From contig NZ_QKWN01000006.1 of assembly GCF_007279655.1 (NCBI RefSeq), forward strand, positions 1-64,000: DNA of 64,000 nt. The letters are read 5' to 3'. How positions within the stretch are numbered: the stretch's first letter is position 1; each line of letters starts with the position of its first letter. The stretch comes from Robertkochia solimangrovi. Its GTDB lineage: Bacteria > Bacteroidota > Bacteroidia > Flavobacteriales > Flavobacteriaceae. Under the pieces are notes generated by a model. That model saw only the letters and a program-made list of their open reading frames with translations, was not told where the DNA came from and ran no database searches. Positions 1 to 8,595 of this stretch are shown here, one piece after another. The translations under genes were made by a program, and so were the position numbers.

Positions 1-190
1 TGTGTTACGAGGTGACGAAGTGACGATGTTACCTTTAACCTTGTAACTCGGTAACCTGTAACGGAAAACAGATTACAGTTTACTGCTTCACTGTGTTACG
101 AGGTGACGAGGTGACGAGGTGACGATGTTACCTGTAACTCTGTAACCTTGTAACTCTGTAACCTTGTAACTCAGTAACCTGTAACAGAAG
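1..190. repeat. GTTAC/GTGACG intergenic repeat cluster
   Basis: Two degenerate copies (about 1-63 and 91-186) are built from short GGTGACGA, GTTACC and TTGTAACTC words. In each copy the left half (gtgacgaggtgacgatgttac) is roughly the reverse complement of the right half (gtaactctgtaaccttg), so each copy is an imperfect dyad. A related remnant lies at about 28361-28412. No coding frame or protein similarity is visible. This looks like intergenic repeat debris; a function is not evident. Confidence 0.6.
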
Positions 191-270
191 CCTAAAATCA
201 TCAATTATGAATATATAACGGTTTTCCGTTAAAAATAATGTAAAAACCGACGCTCACGGGTATTAATTTT

Positions 271-278
271 TATATTTG
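271..278 (+). promoter_or_regulatory. Candidate -7 promoter element of the deacetylase operon
   Basis: TATATTTG fits the Bacteroidota -7 consensus TAnnTTTG and lies 26 bp before the deacetylase ATG. No convincing TTG is seen about 20 bp further upstream, so the call rests on the -7 element and its position only. Confidence 0.35.
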
Positions 279-304
279 AATCAACTACCTTAAACCAACC
301 AAGT

Positions 305-2830
305 ATGAACAAACTGCTAGTCTTTCTCTTCTGCACTTTGTGTTCCGCAGCATTTTTAAACGCTCAACGACCGGAAGCGCAATCATCAGCAGAGATCTAT
401 CAGTCTATTAAAAAATTGAATTTTCTGGGTACAGCCTTATATCTGGCTGCACATCCCGATGATGAAAATACGCGTCTCATCTCCTATCTTTCGAATGAAC
501 TCCACGCGAGAACTGCCTACCTCTCCCTTACCAGAGGTGATGGCGGACAAAATCTTATAGGTCCGGAATTACGAGAATTACTCGGCGTTCTCAGGACTCA
601 GGAACTTCTCGCAGCCCGCAGGGTTGACGGAGGCGAACAATTCTTTACCCGTGCAAACGACTTCGGATATTCCAAACATTCCGATGAAACCCTGGAGATC
701 TGGAATAAAGACAGTGTGCTGGCTGATGTAGTTAAGGTTATACGAACTTTTCAGCCTGATGTGATCATCAATCGATTTGATCACCGTACTCCCGGTACTA
801 CTCATGGTCATCATACCTCCTCCGCTATACTGAGTTATGAAGCATTTGATCTGGCTGGTAATAAATCGGTCTATCCGCAACAACTCACCTCTTTGGATCC
901 ATGGCAACCAAAACGGTTATTCTTTAATACTTCCTACTGGTTCTATGGAAGCCGTGAAAAGTTTGAAGCGGCCGATAAATCTAAATTATTATCCTTCCCT
1001 ACAGGAGTGTATTACCCTTCACTCGGCGAAAGTAATAACGAGATCGCATCTGTGGCAAGCAGTCAGCATCTTAGTCAGGGTTTTGGTCGTATGACCTCAA
1101 GAGGTGAAGAAACTGAATATATCGAACTGCTAAAAGGTGATATGCCGGAAGAAAATGACCTTTTTAGTGGTATCAACACAAAATGGACGAGAGTTGAAGG
1201 GGGACAGGAGATTCTTAACCTCCTGAAGCCTATCGAGGAAAATTTCAATTTTAAAGATCCTTCGGTTCATATTCCAGATTTGATGAAGGCCTATGAATTG
1301 ATCCAGGGATTAAACAATGAGTATTGGAAAAACTATAAATCGCATGAGATTCAGGAGATCATTCTGCAATGCGGAGGAATATTGCTTGAAGCTGTGGCGA
1401 ATGAACATGCTGCAGTCCCTTCAGACAGTCTTCATATCGCTGCAGAAGCGCTGAATCGATCCAATCTCAACGTTCGTCTATTATCTCTTTCACTACAACC
1501 GGAGGGTACCACATGGCTTATCGCATCTCCTTTGGAGAACAATAAGGAAAATTCTTTTGATCTCGATACCAAGATTTCAGGAGGTACCGGATACAGTGGC
1601 CCATACTGGCTTCGCGAAAAGGCTACTCTAGGGATGTATCATGCAAAGTCTGAATATATCGGCTTGGCTGAGACGCCTGCCCCACTTCAGGTTACCTTTC
1701 AGTTAGCAATCGATGGAAAACCGCTTAAGATCACCAGAAATGTAATCCATAAGTTTGCTAAACCGGATAAAGGTGAGATTTATGAACCTTTTGAGATCCT
1801 GCCTGCCGTAACCGCTTCGATCACAAACAAAGTAAACCTTTTCACTAATGATCGTGCCAAGTTTGTACCTGTTGTGCTCACCGCAGGTAAGAATGAGATC
1901 GCCGGTACCGTGTCACTAGACCTGCCAGAAGGATGGAAATCAGAACCGGAAATATCCAACTTCAATATCGCCAATAAGGGAGATATTGAAACCATCACAT
2001 TTCGGGTGATTCCACCAGCAGCGGAAAGTGAAGGAACAATACGTCCGGTGGTTCAAATGCAATACAGCTCCTTTGACAAAGAACTCGTCACCATCAATTA
2101 TGAACATATCCCCCGACAATCGGTATTGATGCCTTCTGAAGCGAAGGTAGTTCGTTTAGATATTAAAAAATCCGGTGAATATATCGGATATATCAATGGT
2201 GCAGGTGACGAAGTAGCAGAAAGCCTTAGACAAATCGGTTATAAAGTTGTAATTATAGAACCTGAAGATATCAATGCAACTAACCTTCAGCGTTTCGATG
2301 CTGTGGTGGTTGGAATACGTGCCTACAATGTTTTGGACAATTTAAAGTTCAAGCAACACTACCTGTTCGATTATGTTAAAGAAGGGGGAAATCTTATCGT
2401 TCAATATAATACTGCAGGACGGAGAGATCCGGGACTCAGCAATCTGGCCCCTTACGAGTTAAGCCTGTCCAATGATCGGGTGACCGACGAAAATTCTAAA
2501 GTGAAGATTCTCGATAAGAAAAGTTCCCTGATCAACTTCCCGAATCAGATCACCGATAAGGATTTTGAAGGATGGGTACAGGAACGAGGCTTATATTTTC
2601 CTGATCAATGGGGACCGGAGTTTACACCTGTGCTATCCATGCACGACAAGGATGAATCTCCAAAAGAAGGAAGCCTGCTTGTTGCACCCTATGGAAAAGG
2701 ACATTATATCTATACAGGGTTAAGCTTTTTCAGAGAATTACCGGCTGGTGTTCCCGGTGCTTTTAAAATATTTGCCAACATGCTATCCGTTGGCCGCGAG
2801 GAGACTCCAAAAGAAAAAATTAAAGGTTAA
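305..2830 (+). CDS. PIG-L/LmbE-family deacetylase with C-terminal GATase-like domain
   Basis: Predicted exported zinc-dependent N-deacetylase. A signal peptide (residues 1-20, ending LNAQ) precedes a PIG-L domain at about 42-330. The hallmark AHPDDE is at residues 49-54 (H50, D52, D53 for metal and catalysis) and a second histidine cluster, HGHH, is at 167-170. A middle beta-rich part is followed by a flavodoxin/ThuA-like C-terminal domain at about 620-835. PIG-L enzymes remove acetyl groups from amino sugars and related glycoconjugates; the substrate here is unknown. The 841-residue length matches the long Bacteroidota subtype rather than the 230-residue minimal enzyme. A micropeptide and a symporter gene follow within 5 and 4 bp, suggesting one operon for uptake or turnover of a modified sugar. 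Confidence 0.85.
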   Translation: MNKLLVFLFCTLCSAAFLNAQRPEAQSSAEIYQSIKKLNFLGTALYLAAHPDDENTRLISYLSNELHARTAYLSLTRGDGGQNLIGPELRELLGVLRTQELLAARRVDGGEQFFTRANDFGYSKHSDETLEIWNKDSVLADVVKVIRTFQPDVIINRFDHRTPGTTHGHHTSSAILSYEAFDLAGNKSVYPQQLTSLDPWQPKRLFFNTSYWFYGSREKFEAADKSKLLSFPTGVYYPSLGESNNEIASVASSQHLSQGFGRMTSRGEETEYIELLKGDMPEENDLFSGINTKWTRVEGGQEILNLLKPIEENFNFKDPSVHIPDLMKAYELIQGLNNEYWKNYKSHEIQEIILQCGGILLEAVANEHAAVPSDSLHIAAEALNRSNLNVRLLSLSLQPEGTTWLIASPLENNKENSFDLDTKISGGTGYSGPYWLREKATLGMYHAKSEYIGLAETPAPLQVTFQLAIDGKPLKITRNVIHKFAKPDKGEIYEPFEILPAVTASITNKVNLFTNDRAKFVPVVLTAGKNEIAGTVSLDLPEGWKSEPEISNFNIANKGDIETITFRVIPPAAESEGTIRPVVQMQYSSFDKELVTINYEHIPRQSVLMPSEAKVVRLDIKKSGEYIGYINGAGDEVAESLRQIGYKVVIIEPEDINATNLQRFDAVVVGIRAYNVLDNLKFKQHYLFDYVKEGGNLIVQYNTAGRRDPGLSNLAPYELSLSNDRVTDENSKVKILDKKSSLINFPNQITDKDFEGWVQERGLYFPDQWGPEFTPVLSMHDKDESPKEGSLLVAPYGKGHYIYTGLSFFRELPAGVPGAFKIFANMLSVGREETPKEKIKG

Positions 2831-2835
2831 AAACA

Positions 2836-2937
2836 ATGTTCGAAAAGTTCAAATGGACCCGAATTTATTCAGTGGTATTAATAGCCAATGCTGTCTATAT
2901 TATCATATTTTATCTAATCATGACCTCAAACCGCTAG
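2836..2937 (+). CDS. 33-residue single-pass membrane micropeptide before symporter
   Basis: A short frame of 33 codons runs from ATG to TAG, starting 5 bp after the deacetylase stop and ending 4 bp before the symporter ATG. It begins MFEKFKWTR (basic, cytoplasmic-looking) and continues into a single hydrophobic helix of about 18 residues rich in V, I, A and Y, ending TSNR. The fit between two genes with almost no spacing, the positive-inside pattern and the clean helix argue that it is translated. It may be a small accessory subunit of the sodium symporter; I infer that from position only and did not confirm any family. Confidence 0.6.
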   Translation: MFEKFKWTRIYSVVLIANAVYIIIFYLIMTSNR

Positions 2938-2941
2938 ATTC

Positions 2942-4669
2942 ATGGAGTTAATCGATTGGATCGTACTTGCCGGAACCCTTGCCTTTATCGTAATCTACGG
3001 ATACCTTAAGACCAAGGGCAGCAAAGATGTTAAGGAATATATCCTGGGAGGAAATGACGCAAAATGGTGGACCATCGGTCTCTCCGTTATGGCAACCCAG
3101 GCAAGCGCCATAACTTTTCTATCAACACCAGGACAGGCCTTTCACGATGGTATGGGATTCGTTCAGTTCTATTTCGGACAACCGATAGCAATGGTATTTA
3201 TCTGTTTGATCTTCATCCCTATCTATCATAAACTAAAGGTATATACCGCCTACGAATTACTGGAAAACCGTTTTGACCTTAAGACCCGTAAACTCGCAGC
3301 TATTTTATTCCTGATCCAGCGCGGACTTGCTGCCGGGATCACAATATATGCACCTGCGATCATCCTTTCTGCTGTATTGGGTTGGGACCTTAAAACCCTT
3401 AACATTATCATCGGTATTCTCGTGATTATCTATACTGTATCCGGAGGAACAAAAGCGGTGAGTGTAACCCAAAAGCAACAGATGTTTGTGATCATGGTGG
3501 GCATGTTTACTGCATTTTATTTAGTGCTAAGCTTTTTACCGGAAGACATCTCCTTCGGAAAAGCTCTTAAGATAGCAGGAGCGAACAATAAACTGGATAT
3601 TCTTGATTTTTCACTGGATACCAGCAGTCGATATACCTTCTGGAGTGGTATAACAGGCGGATTCTTTCTGGCCTTTGCATATTTTGGTACGGATCAGAGT
3701 CAGGTTCAGCGATATCTTTCAGGAAAATCTGTGCGGGAGAGTCAACTCGGACTCGTTTTCAACGGGTTATTCAAAGTTCCGATGCAATTCTTCATCCTGT
3801 TGGTTGGCGTAATGGTATTCGTTTTCTATCAATATAATAATTCACCTCTGAATTTCAACCCGGCTGCTGCTGCTGCCATAGAAAATTCCCAATACAAGGA
3901 AGAATACCAGCACCTTGAAAAGGAACACGAAGAATTAGAACGCAAGAAGAAGATGGCTCAGGAACATTATTCCGCCGTTCTGGACGTTAAAGATTATGAA
4001 ATGATCGTTGCCGGGAAGAACCGGATACAGGCTATCAACAAGATCGAAAGAGAACAACGTGAGAAAGCACGTGAGATTATTGAAAAAGCAGACCCTTCGA
4101 TTGAAACCAACGATAAAGATTATGTTTTCATTCATTTTATTCTGAACAACATACCGAAAGGTTTGATCGGACTTTTACTTGCGGTGATCTTCTCTGCAGC
4201 CATGTCATCAACGGCGTCTGAACTAAATGCATTGGGTACCATCACGACCATGGACCTCTATAAGAGAGGCTTCAGAAACGATCGGTCTCAAAAACATTAT
4301 CTTAATGCTTCCCGATGGTTTACCTTATTGTGGGGACTGGTCGCCATATTGTTTGCCAGTTTCGGATCACTCGTAGATAATCTTATCCAGTTGGTAAATA
4401 TTATCGGTTCTATTTTCTATGGAACCGTGCTTGGAATTTTCCTGGTTGCATTCTTTATCAAATTTATCAGAGGGAATGCAGTTTTCTTTGGAGCTATTGT
4501 TACACAGCTTTTGGTAATTCTTATCTATTACTATTTTATCCACAGATATGAAGCCGGTGAAGAAAAATTAGGATATCTCTGGCTGAATTTTATAGGCTGT
4601 GCACTAATGATCGTAATTTCACTTTTCTTTGAACTTTTAAACAGATCAAGAAATGTCATCAACCGATAA
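2942..4669 (+). CDS. Sodium:solute symporter (SSS family)
   Basis: Inner-membrane sodium-coupled transporter of 575 residues with about 13-14 hydrophobic segments. The N-terminal region (GGNDAKWWTIGLSVMATQAS) and the SGGTKAVSVTQKQQM stretch are typical of the SSS fold, including the sodium-binding first helices. A hydrophilic, Lys/Glu-rich insertion at about 315-395, with coiled-coil character, separates two blocks of helices; such an insertion is common in Bacteroidota members. The substrate cannot be read from the sequence, but the deacetylase upstream and the sugar-type oxidoreductase downstream suggest a sugar or sugar derivative. The 3' end overlaps the next gene by 17 bp, so the two are probably translationally coupled. 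Confidence 0.9.
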   Translation: MELIDWIVLAGTLAFIVIYGYLKTKGSKDVKEYILGGNDAKWWTIGLSVMATQASAITFLSTPGQAFHDGMGFVQFYFGQPIAMVFICLIFIPIYHKLKVYTAYELLENRFDLKTRKLAAILFLIQRGLAAGITIYAPAIILSAVLGWDLKTLNIIIGILVIIYTVSGGTKAVSVTQKQQMFVIMVGMFTAFYLVLSFLPEDISFGKALKIAGANNKLDILDFSLDTSSRYTFWSGITGGFFLAFAYFGTDQSQVQRYLSGKSVRESQLGLVFNGLFKVPMQFFILLVGVMVFVFYQYNNSPLNFNPAAAAAIENSQYKEEYQHLEKEHEELERKKKMAQEHYSAVLDVKDYEMIVAGKNRIQAINKIEREQREKAREIIEKADPSIETNDKDYVFIHFILNNIPKGLIGLLLAVIFSAAMSSTASELNALGTITTMDLYKRGFRNDRSQKHYLNASRWFTLLWGLVAILFASFGSLVDNLIQLVNIIGSIFYGTVLGIFLVAFFIKFIRGNAVFFGAIVTQLLVILIYYYFIHRYEAGEEKLGYLWLNFIGCALMIVISLFFELLNRSRNVINR

Positions 4670-5645
4670 GGCTATAAATTGGGGAATCGTCGGGCCGGGA
4701 AATATCGCCCGCAAATTCACGACTGATCTTATCCGAACAGAACAAGGAAGACTTTATGGAGTTGCTTCCCGCAGCATACATAAAGCTGAAGAATTCGCCT
4801 TAGAATTTGGAGCACAAAAGACTTTTGATTCATATGAATCCTTATTCTCTGATCCGGCTGTGGACGCAGTTTATATCGCCTTGCCTCATAGTTTTCATTG
4901 TGATATCACTATTTCAGCACTGAATCACGGCAAAGCTGTATTGTGTGAAAAACCTCTGGCACTCGATAGCGATCAAGTAGCTAAAATGTTCAGCGCAGCA
5001 TTGAAAAACGATGTTTTGCTTATGGAAGCCTTATGGACCCGTTTTCTGCCTCATTTTAGCTATTTAATGGAATTACACAAAAAAGAAATCTATGGTAAAC
5101 CCCTGCGATTGGAAGCCGATTTTGGTTTTGTCGCAGATCTGAATCCGGAAAGCAGGTTACTTGATAAAAGCCTGGGCGGCGGGAGTTTACTGGATATCGG
5201 GATATACCCCGTCTTTGCGGCTCAAACCCTTCTCGGTATACCGGACAACATCACCGCTAAAGCCACATTTTTCAATACCGGAGCCGACTCAGGCTGTGCC
5301 ATCGAATTCGATTATCAGAAGGGTTGTAAAGCAAAATTACTTTCCACCTTGCTTAGGGAAACACCAACCCGCCTGAAAATTATCTATGAAAAGGCTGTGA
5401 TTGAAACCAATCAGGATTTTTTCAGACCTTCTGATCTGACAATTACCACGGAATCCGAAAAGAAGACCATCACGTTTGATCGCTCTCATCTGGGATTTAA
5501 ATATGAGATCGACCATTTCAATACGTTACTACTTACCGGGAAGACCAACAGCGACCTCTTCGGCAAAAATGAAAGTATAGCATTGATGAATACTTTGGAC
5601 ACCATCAAACGAATGATAGGACTCTCCTATAAAAAAAATGTGTGA
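4653..5645 (+). CDS. Gfo/Idh/MocA-family NAD(P)-dependent oxidoreductase
   Basis: Cytoplasmic oxidoreductase of 330 residues. The N-terminal Rossmann fold carries WGIVGPGNIARKF (nucleotide-binding GxGxxA type). The family motif CEKPLALD, with the catalytic-site lysine, is at about residues 97-104, and GGGSLLDIGIYP lies in the substrate domain. Overall shape resembles the dihydrodiol dehydrogenase/glucose-fructose oxidoreductase subgroup, which acts on sugars and cyclic polyols. It overlaps the symporter gene and ends the operon; its stop codon lies inside the terminator hairpin. Likely role is oxidation of the transported compound, which is inference from context. Confidence 0.85.
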   Translation: MSSTDKAINWGIVGPGNIARKFTTDLIRTEQGRLYGVASRSIHKAEEFALEFGAQKTFDSYESLFSDPAVDAVYIALPHSFHCDITISALNHGKAVLCEKPLALDSDQVAKMFSAALKNDVLLMEALWTRFLPHFSYLMELHKKEIYGKPLRLEADFGFVADLNPESRLLDKSLGGGSLLDIGIYPVFAAQTLLGIPDNITAKATFFNTGADSGCAIEFDYQKGCKAKLLSTLLRETPTRLKIIYEKAVIETNQDFFRPSDLTITTESEKKTITFDRSHLGFKYEIDHFNTLLLTGKTNSDLFGKNESIALMNTLDTIKRMIGLSYKKNV

Positions 5646-5668
5646 CCCATGGGCCACACATTCTTTTA
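5637..5668. terminator. Bidirectional terminator, oxidoreductase / DUF2911 genes
   Basis: AATGTGTG pairs with CACACATT, and the interior CCCATGGG is itself palindromic. An A-run precedes and a T-rich run follows, so it can stop transcription from both converging genes. The TGA stop of the oxidoreductase lies within the stem-loop. Confidence 0.8.
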
Positions 5669-5687
5669 AATTCTATGGAAAGGATTT

Positions 5688-6533
5688 TTACTTCCCTCCC
5701 CACTCTTCTAAAGACTTTTTATTCAATGCTACATAATCTTTATTGCCTGCCTTTTCTGCTGCAGCCAGCGATTGTTTTGCAGTAGCGATCGCTCCTTTCT
5801 TATCGCCATTTGCAGCCTGAATCAAAGATTTTTGTCTCAGCATCCAGTATGGTGGCTCATCTTGCATAGCGATAGCTTTGTCGATCCATTCTCCGGCTTG
5901 TTTCAGATCTTTACCTTCCTGCAGATAATATACAGCAGCACTGAAGTAATCCTGTGAACCGGGACCGTTCATCACTCTGTCGATACTTTCCATAACCATT
6001 TTATCGGTGGGAACATCAAATGGGATTCCAACATAAAGATCTTCCCAAAGTATTCCTATCAATGCACCATTATTCGTTAGATCATCAACAGACATGGTAA
6101 AGGTCTCGATCTTAGTTGGCATTTTTAATGGCTTCGTCATTACAGTGGCAACAACCTTCTTATCATCCCATTCCTGCGGCAATCCCCAGTTAGAAGTATC
6201 ACTATAAAGCATTATTTCCCAATCTTCAACACCTGGCACTGTATAAAGTGCATAAGAACCTGCTTTTACCTCTTGTCCTCCGACGGTTACATCAGTACTG
6301 AAGGAAATTATGGTATTTGAGTTAGCTCCTGTTCTCCAAACTTCCCCGTAAGGCACAAGATCACCAAAAACGGCACGACCTCTCATAGAAGGTCTTGAAT
6401 AGTTGATGGTAACATCTGTCAGACCCACCTTTTGTTCAATCTTGGAAGAAGGACTCGGTTGAGGTGTCTGGATCTGAGCACTTACTATAAAGGAAGCCAA
6501 AAAGAAACATACAGCGATAAACTTACTTTTCAT
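5688..6533 (-). CDS. Exported DUF2911 protein with TPR-like C-terminus
   Basis: Protein of 281 residues. A signal peptide (about 1-19, ending VSAQ) is followed by a DUF2911 domain at about 25-175, recognised by VTINYSRPSMRGR, the YGEVWRTGAN motif and AGSYALYTVPG. The C-terminal third contains alternating helices with TPR-like spacing (KQAGEWIDKAI, GDKKGAIATAKQSL). DUF2911 proteins are abundant in Bacteroidota and have no established biochemical role. It is a single-gene unit converging on the sugar operon, with a 176-bp AT-rich gap to the divergent SRPBCC gene. Confidence 0.85.
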   Translation of the reverse strand: MKSKFIAVCFFLASFIVSAQIQTPQPSPSSKIEQKVGLTDVTINYSRPSMRGRAVFGDLVPYGEVWRTGANSNTIISFSTDVTVGGQEVKAGSYALYTVPGVEDWEIMLYSDTSNWGLPQEWDDKKVVATVMTKPLKMPTKIETFTMSVDDLTNNGALIGILWEDLYVGIPFDVPTDKMVMESIDRVMNGPGSQDYFSAAVYYLQEGKDLKQAGEWIDKAIAMQDEPPYWMLRQKSLIQAANGDKKGAIATAKQSLAAAEKAGNKDYVALNKKSLEEWGGK

Positions 6534-6679
6534 TCTATATATATTTAATTAGTTTATTGGCTAATTTATAAATATCCTACTTTATTTTTCCATTTATCTC
6601 AAACAAATTAATTAACTTCTGTATTATCTTTAGTAACAGTTTGTTTCATCTATCTGTATTCTTATGTTTAGTTATTTTG

Positions 6680-6687
6680 TATTTTTG
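6680..6687 (+). promoter_or_regulatory. Candidate -7 promoter element of SRPBCC-photolyase unit
   Basis: TATTTTTG matches TAnnTTTG and lies 22 bp before the SRPBCC ATG. The -33 TTG is not convincing (nearest about 36 bp away). Confidence 0.35.
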
Positions 6688-6709
6688 TTAAACAGAATAT
6701 GTAAGTAGC

Positions 6710-7171
6710 ATGAAGATTTACCGAATACATTGCAGGCAGGAATTAAAGACAGATCTTAAAACTGCCTGGGAATTTCTTTCAAACCCGAAGAATCTTTGCA
6801 ATATTACCCCGGACCATATGAAGTTCGAGATCGTATCCGGGGCAGAAAAAGAGATGTATGCGGGTCAATTGATACAGTATGTGGTATGCCCCTTTCCCTG
6901 GATGAAGACCCGGTGGGTCACGGAGATAACCCACGTACAGGAAGGAAGCTTCTTTGTAGATGAACAAAGATTCGGTCCTTTTCGTCTTTGGCACCACAAA
7001 CATTTTCTAGCACCTTCAGAACGAGGGGTTGTTATGGAAGATATTGTGGATTATAAAATACCATTCGGATATGTGGGACAGTTGGCTAACCATTTAATTG
7101 TAGGGAAGCAGGTTAAAATGATCTTTGATTACCGACAGGAAAAGCTGGCAGCACTATTCGGCACGCCTTAA
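6710..7171 (+). CDS. SRPBCC (START-like) ligand-binding family protein
   Basis: Small cytoplasmic protein of 153 residues with the helix-grip pattern of SRPBCC proteins: an N-terminal strand, FLSNPKNLCNITPD (typical start of the cavity fold), and a long C-terminal helix (QLANHLIVGKQVKMIFDYRQEKLAALF). These proteins bind hydrophobic ligands; no ligand can be assigned. It sits 34 bp upstream of the photolyase in the same direction. SRPBCC proteins of this subtype are often found next to photolyase genes, but how they work together is not known. Confidence 0.8.
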   Translation: MKIYRIHCRQELKTDLKTAWEFLSNPKNLCNITPDHMKFEIVSGAEKEMYAGQLIQYVVCPFPWMKTRWVTEITHVQEGSFFVDEQRFGPFRLWHHKHFLAPSERGVVMEDIVDYKIPFGYVGQLANHLIVGKQVKMIFDYRQEKLAALFGTP

Positions 7172-7205
7172 TGTCAAAATAAGAGTATAATTAAATAGTA
7201 TAAAA

Positions 7206-8513
7206 TTGAGTAGAGAATCCATCAATGTTTTCTGGTTTCGACGTGATCTGCGTTTAGAGGACAACCGGGGATTATCCGAAGCCTTACAGGGAAGTTTACC
7301 TGTTTTACCCATCTTTATTTTTGATCAGAACATATTAAAAGGTTTACCTCCTGATGACGCAAGAGTAACTTTTATATTCGACCGGTTGATGGCGATGAGA
7401 AAGATTCTTAAAGAAGAATATGGTAGTTCGCTGGCCATGTTTCATGGTACTCCGGAGTCGGTCTTTTCTGAGCTCCTGGAAGATTTTGAGATTGAAGCGG
7501 TATTCGCCAACCACGATTATGAACCTTACGCGGAAAAACGTGATGATCAGGTCAATGAATTGTTTGAAGAAGAGTATATCGAATTCAGAACGTTCAAGGA
7601 CCAGGTGATCTTTGAACGAAAGGATATTGTAAAGGAAGATGGAGACCCTTATCTGGTCTATACCCCTTATATGAAAAAATGGAAATCATCCTTGAAGGAC
7701 AAAGACCTGAAGCAACAGGAGATCGCCAGATTCGGAGATAATTTCCATAAAATAGATCATGTACCGGAGCTTACCTTAAAAGAGATAGGTTTTAAAACTT
7801 CTTCCATCAAAGTTCCTGAATATGACATTTCGAAATCTCTGATCGCTAATTACGGAGAAGAAAGGGATTACCCCTCAAAAGATGCCACCTCACATTTGGG
7901 ACCTCATCTAAGGTTCGGCACCATTAGTATCCGTTTGCTGTGCCAAAAAGCGATGGATGAAAGAGACGAAACCTTCCTTGAAGAACTGATCTGGAGAGAA
8001 TTCTTTATGCAACTCTTGTGGCACTTCCCTAAAACGGTCAATGATAGTTTCAAAAAGAAATACGACCGTATCGAATGGAGGAATAATGAAGAGGAGTTCA
8101 AAGCCTGGTGTGAAGGCAGAACTGGCTACCCTTTGGTGGATGCCGGTATGAGGCAACTCAATGAAACCGGATATATGCATAACAGGATTCGTATGGTAAC
8201 CGGTAGTTTTCTTTGTAAACATCTCTTGATCGACTGGCGTTGGGGAGAAGCCTATTTCGCTGAAAAGCTGCTCGATTATGATATGTCCAGCAATATCGGG
8301 AACTGGCAATGGGTTGCTGGTTGTGGTGCAGACGCGGCTCCCTACTTCAGAATCTTTAATCCTACGACACAGATCACTAAATTTGATAAGGATCACCAGT
8401 ATATTAAAACCTGGGTCAAGGATTTGAACGAACTCACCTATCCGGATCCAATAGTTGATCATAAGACCGCCAGGGAACGATGCCTGGAAGAATACGGAAA
8501 AGTAAATGAATAA
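7206..8513 (+). CDS. phrB: Deoxyribodipyrimidine photo-lyase (cryptochrome/photolyase family)
   Basis: Light-driven DNA repair enzyme that splits cyclobutane pyrimidine dimers using FADH-. The 435-residue protein has the N-terminal antenna domain (FWFRRDLRLEDNRG at about 9-22) and the C-terminal FAD domain. The conserved run includes EELIWREFF, GRTGYPLVDAGMRQL, TGYMHNRIRM, NIGNWQWVAGCGADA and APYFRIFNPTTQ, all close to the class I CPD photolyase pattern. Length is near the bacterial norm of 430-480. The start is TTG, which places the first strand right at the N-terminus; no in-frame ATG gives a complete antenna domain. Confidence 0.92.
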   Translation: MSRESINVFWFRRDLRLEDNRGLSEALQGSLPVLPIFIFDQNILKGLPPDDARVTFIFDRLMAMRKILKEEYGSSLAMFHGTPESVFSELLEDFEIEAVFANHDYEPYAEKRDDQVNELFEEEYIEFRTFKDQVIFERKDIVKEDGDPYLVYTPYMKKWKSSLKDKDLKQQEIARFGDNFHKIDHVPELTLKEIGFKTSSIKVPEYDISKSLIANYGEERDYPSKDATSHLGPHLRFGTISIRLLCQKAMDERDETFLEELIWREFFMQLLWHFPKTVNDSFKKKYDRIEWRNNEEEFKAWCEGRTGYPLVDAGMRQLNETGYMHNRIRMVTGSFLCKHLLIDWRWGEAYFAEKLLDYDMSSNIGNWQWVAGCGADAAPYFRIFNPTTQITKFDKDHQYIKTWVKDLNELTYPDPIVDHKTARERCLEEYGKVNE

Positions 8514-8544
8514 AAATAAAGCGTATTAGAAATATAATTGAAAT

Positions 8545-8576
8545 AAAAAAGCCTCCCGAAATCGGGAGGCTTTTAT
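8545..8576. terminator. Bidirectional terminator between photolyase and rpsA
   Basis: GCCTCCCG-AAAT-CGGGAGGC forms a perfect 8-bp GC-rich stem, flanked by an A-run on the left and TTTT on the right, so it can serve both converging genes. Confidence 0.9.
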
Positions 8577-8595
8577 CTTATAGAAAGATGGTGGA

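Noticed and set aside
1-190. GTAAC and GTTAC half-sites that might be operators of the sulfide regulon
   Set aside because: They are not arranged as the 7-2-7 dyad and are not followed by a promoter element at 36.5 bp; the words belong to a repeat family.
7908-8462. 184-codon antisense frame over the photolyase gene
   Set aside because: It mirrors conserved codons of the photolyase and has no recognisable domain or start signal.
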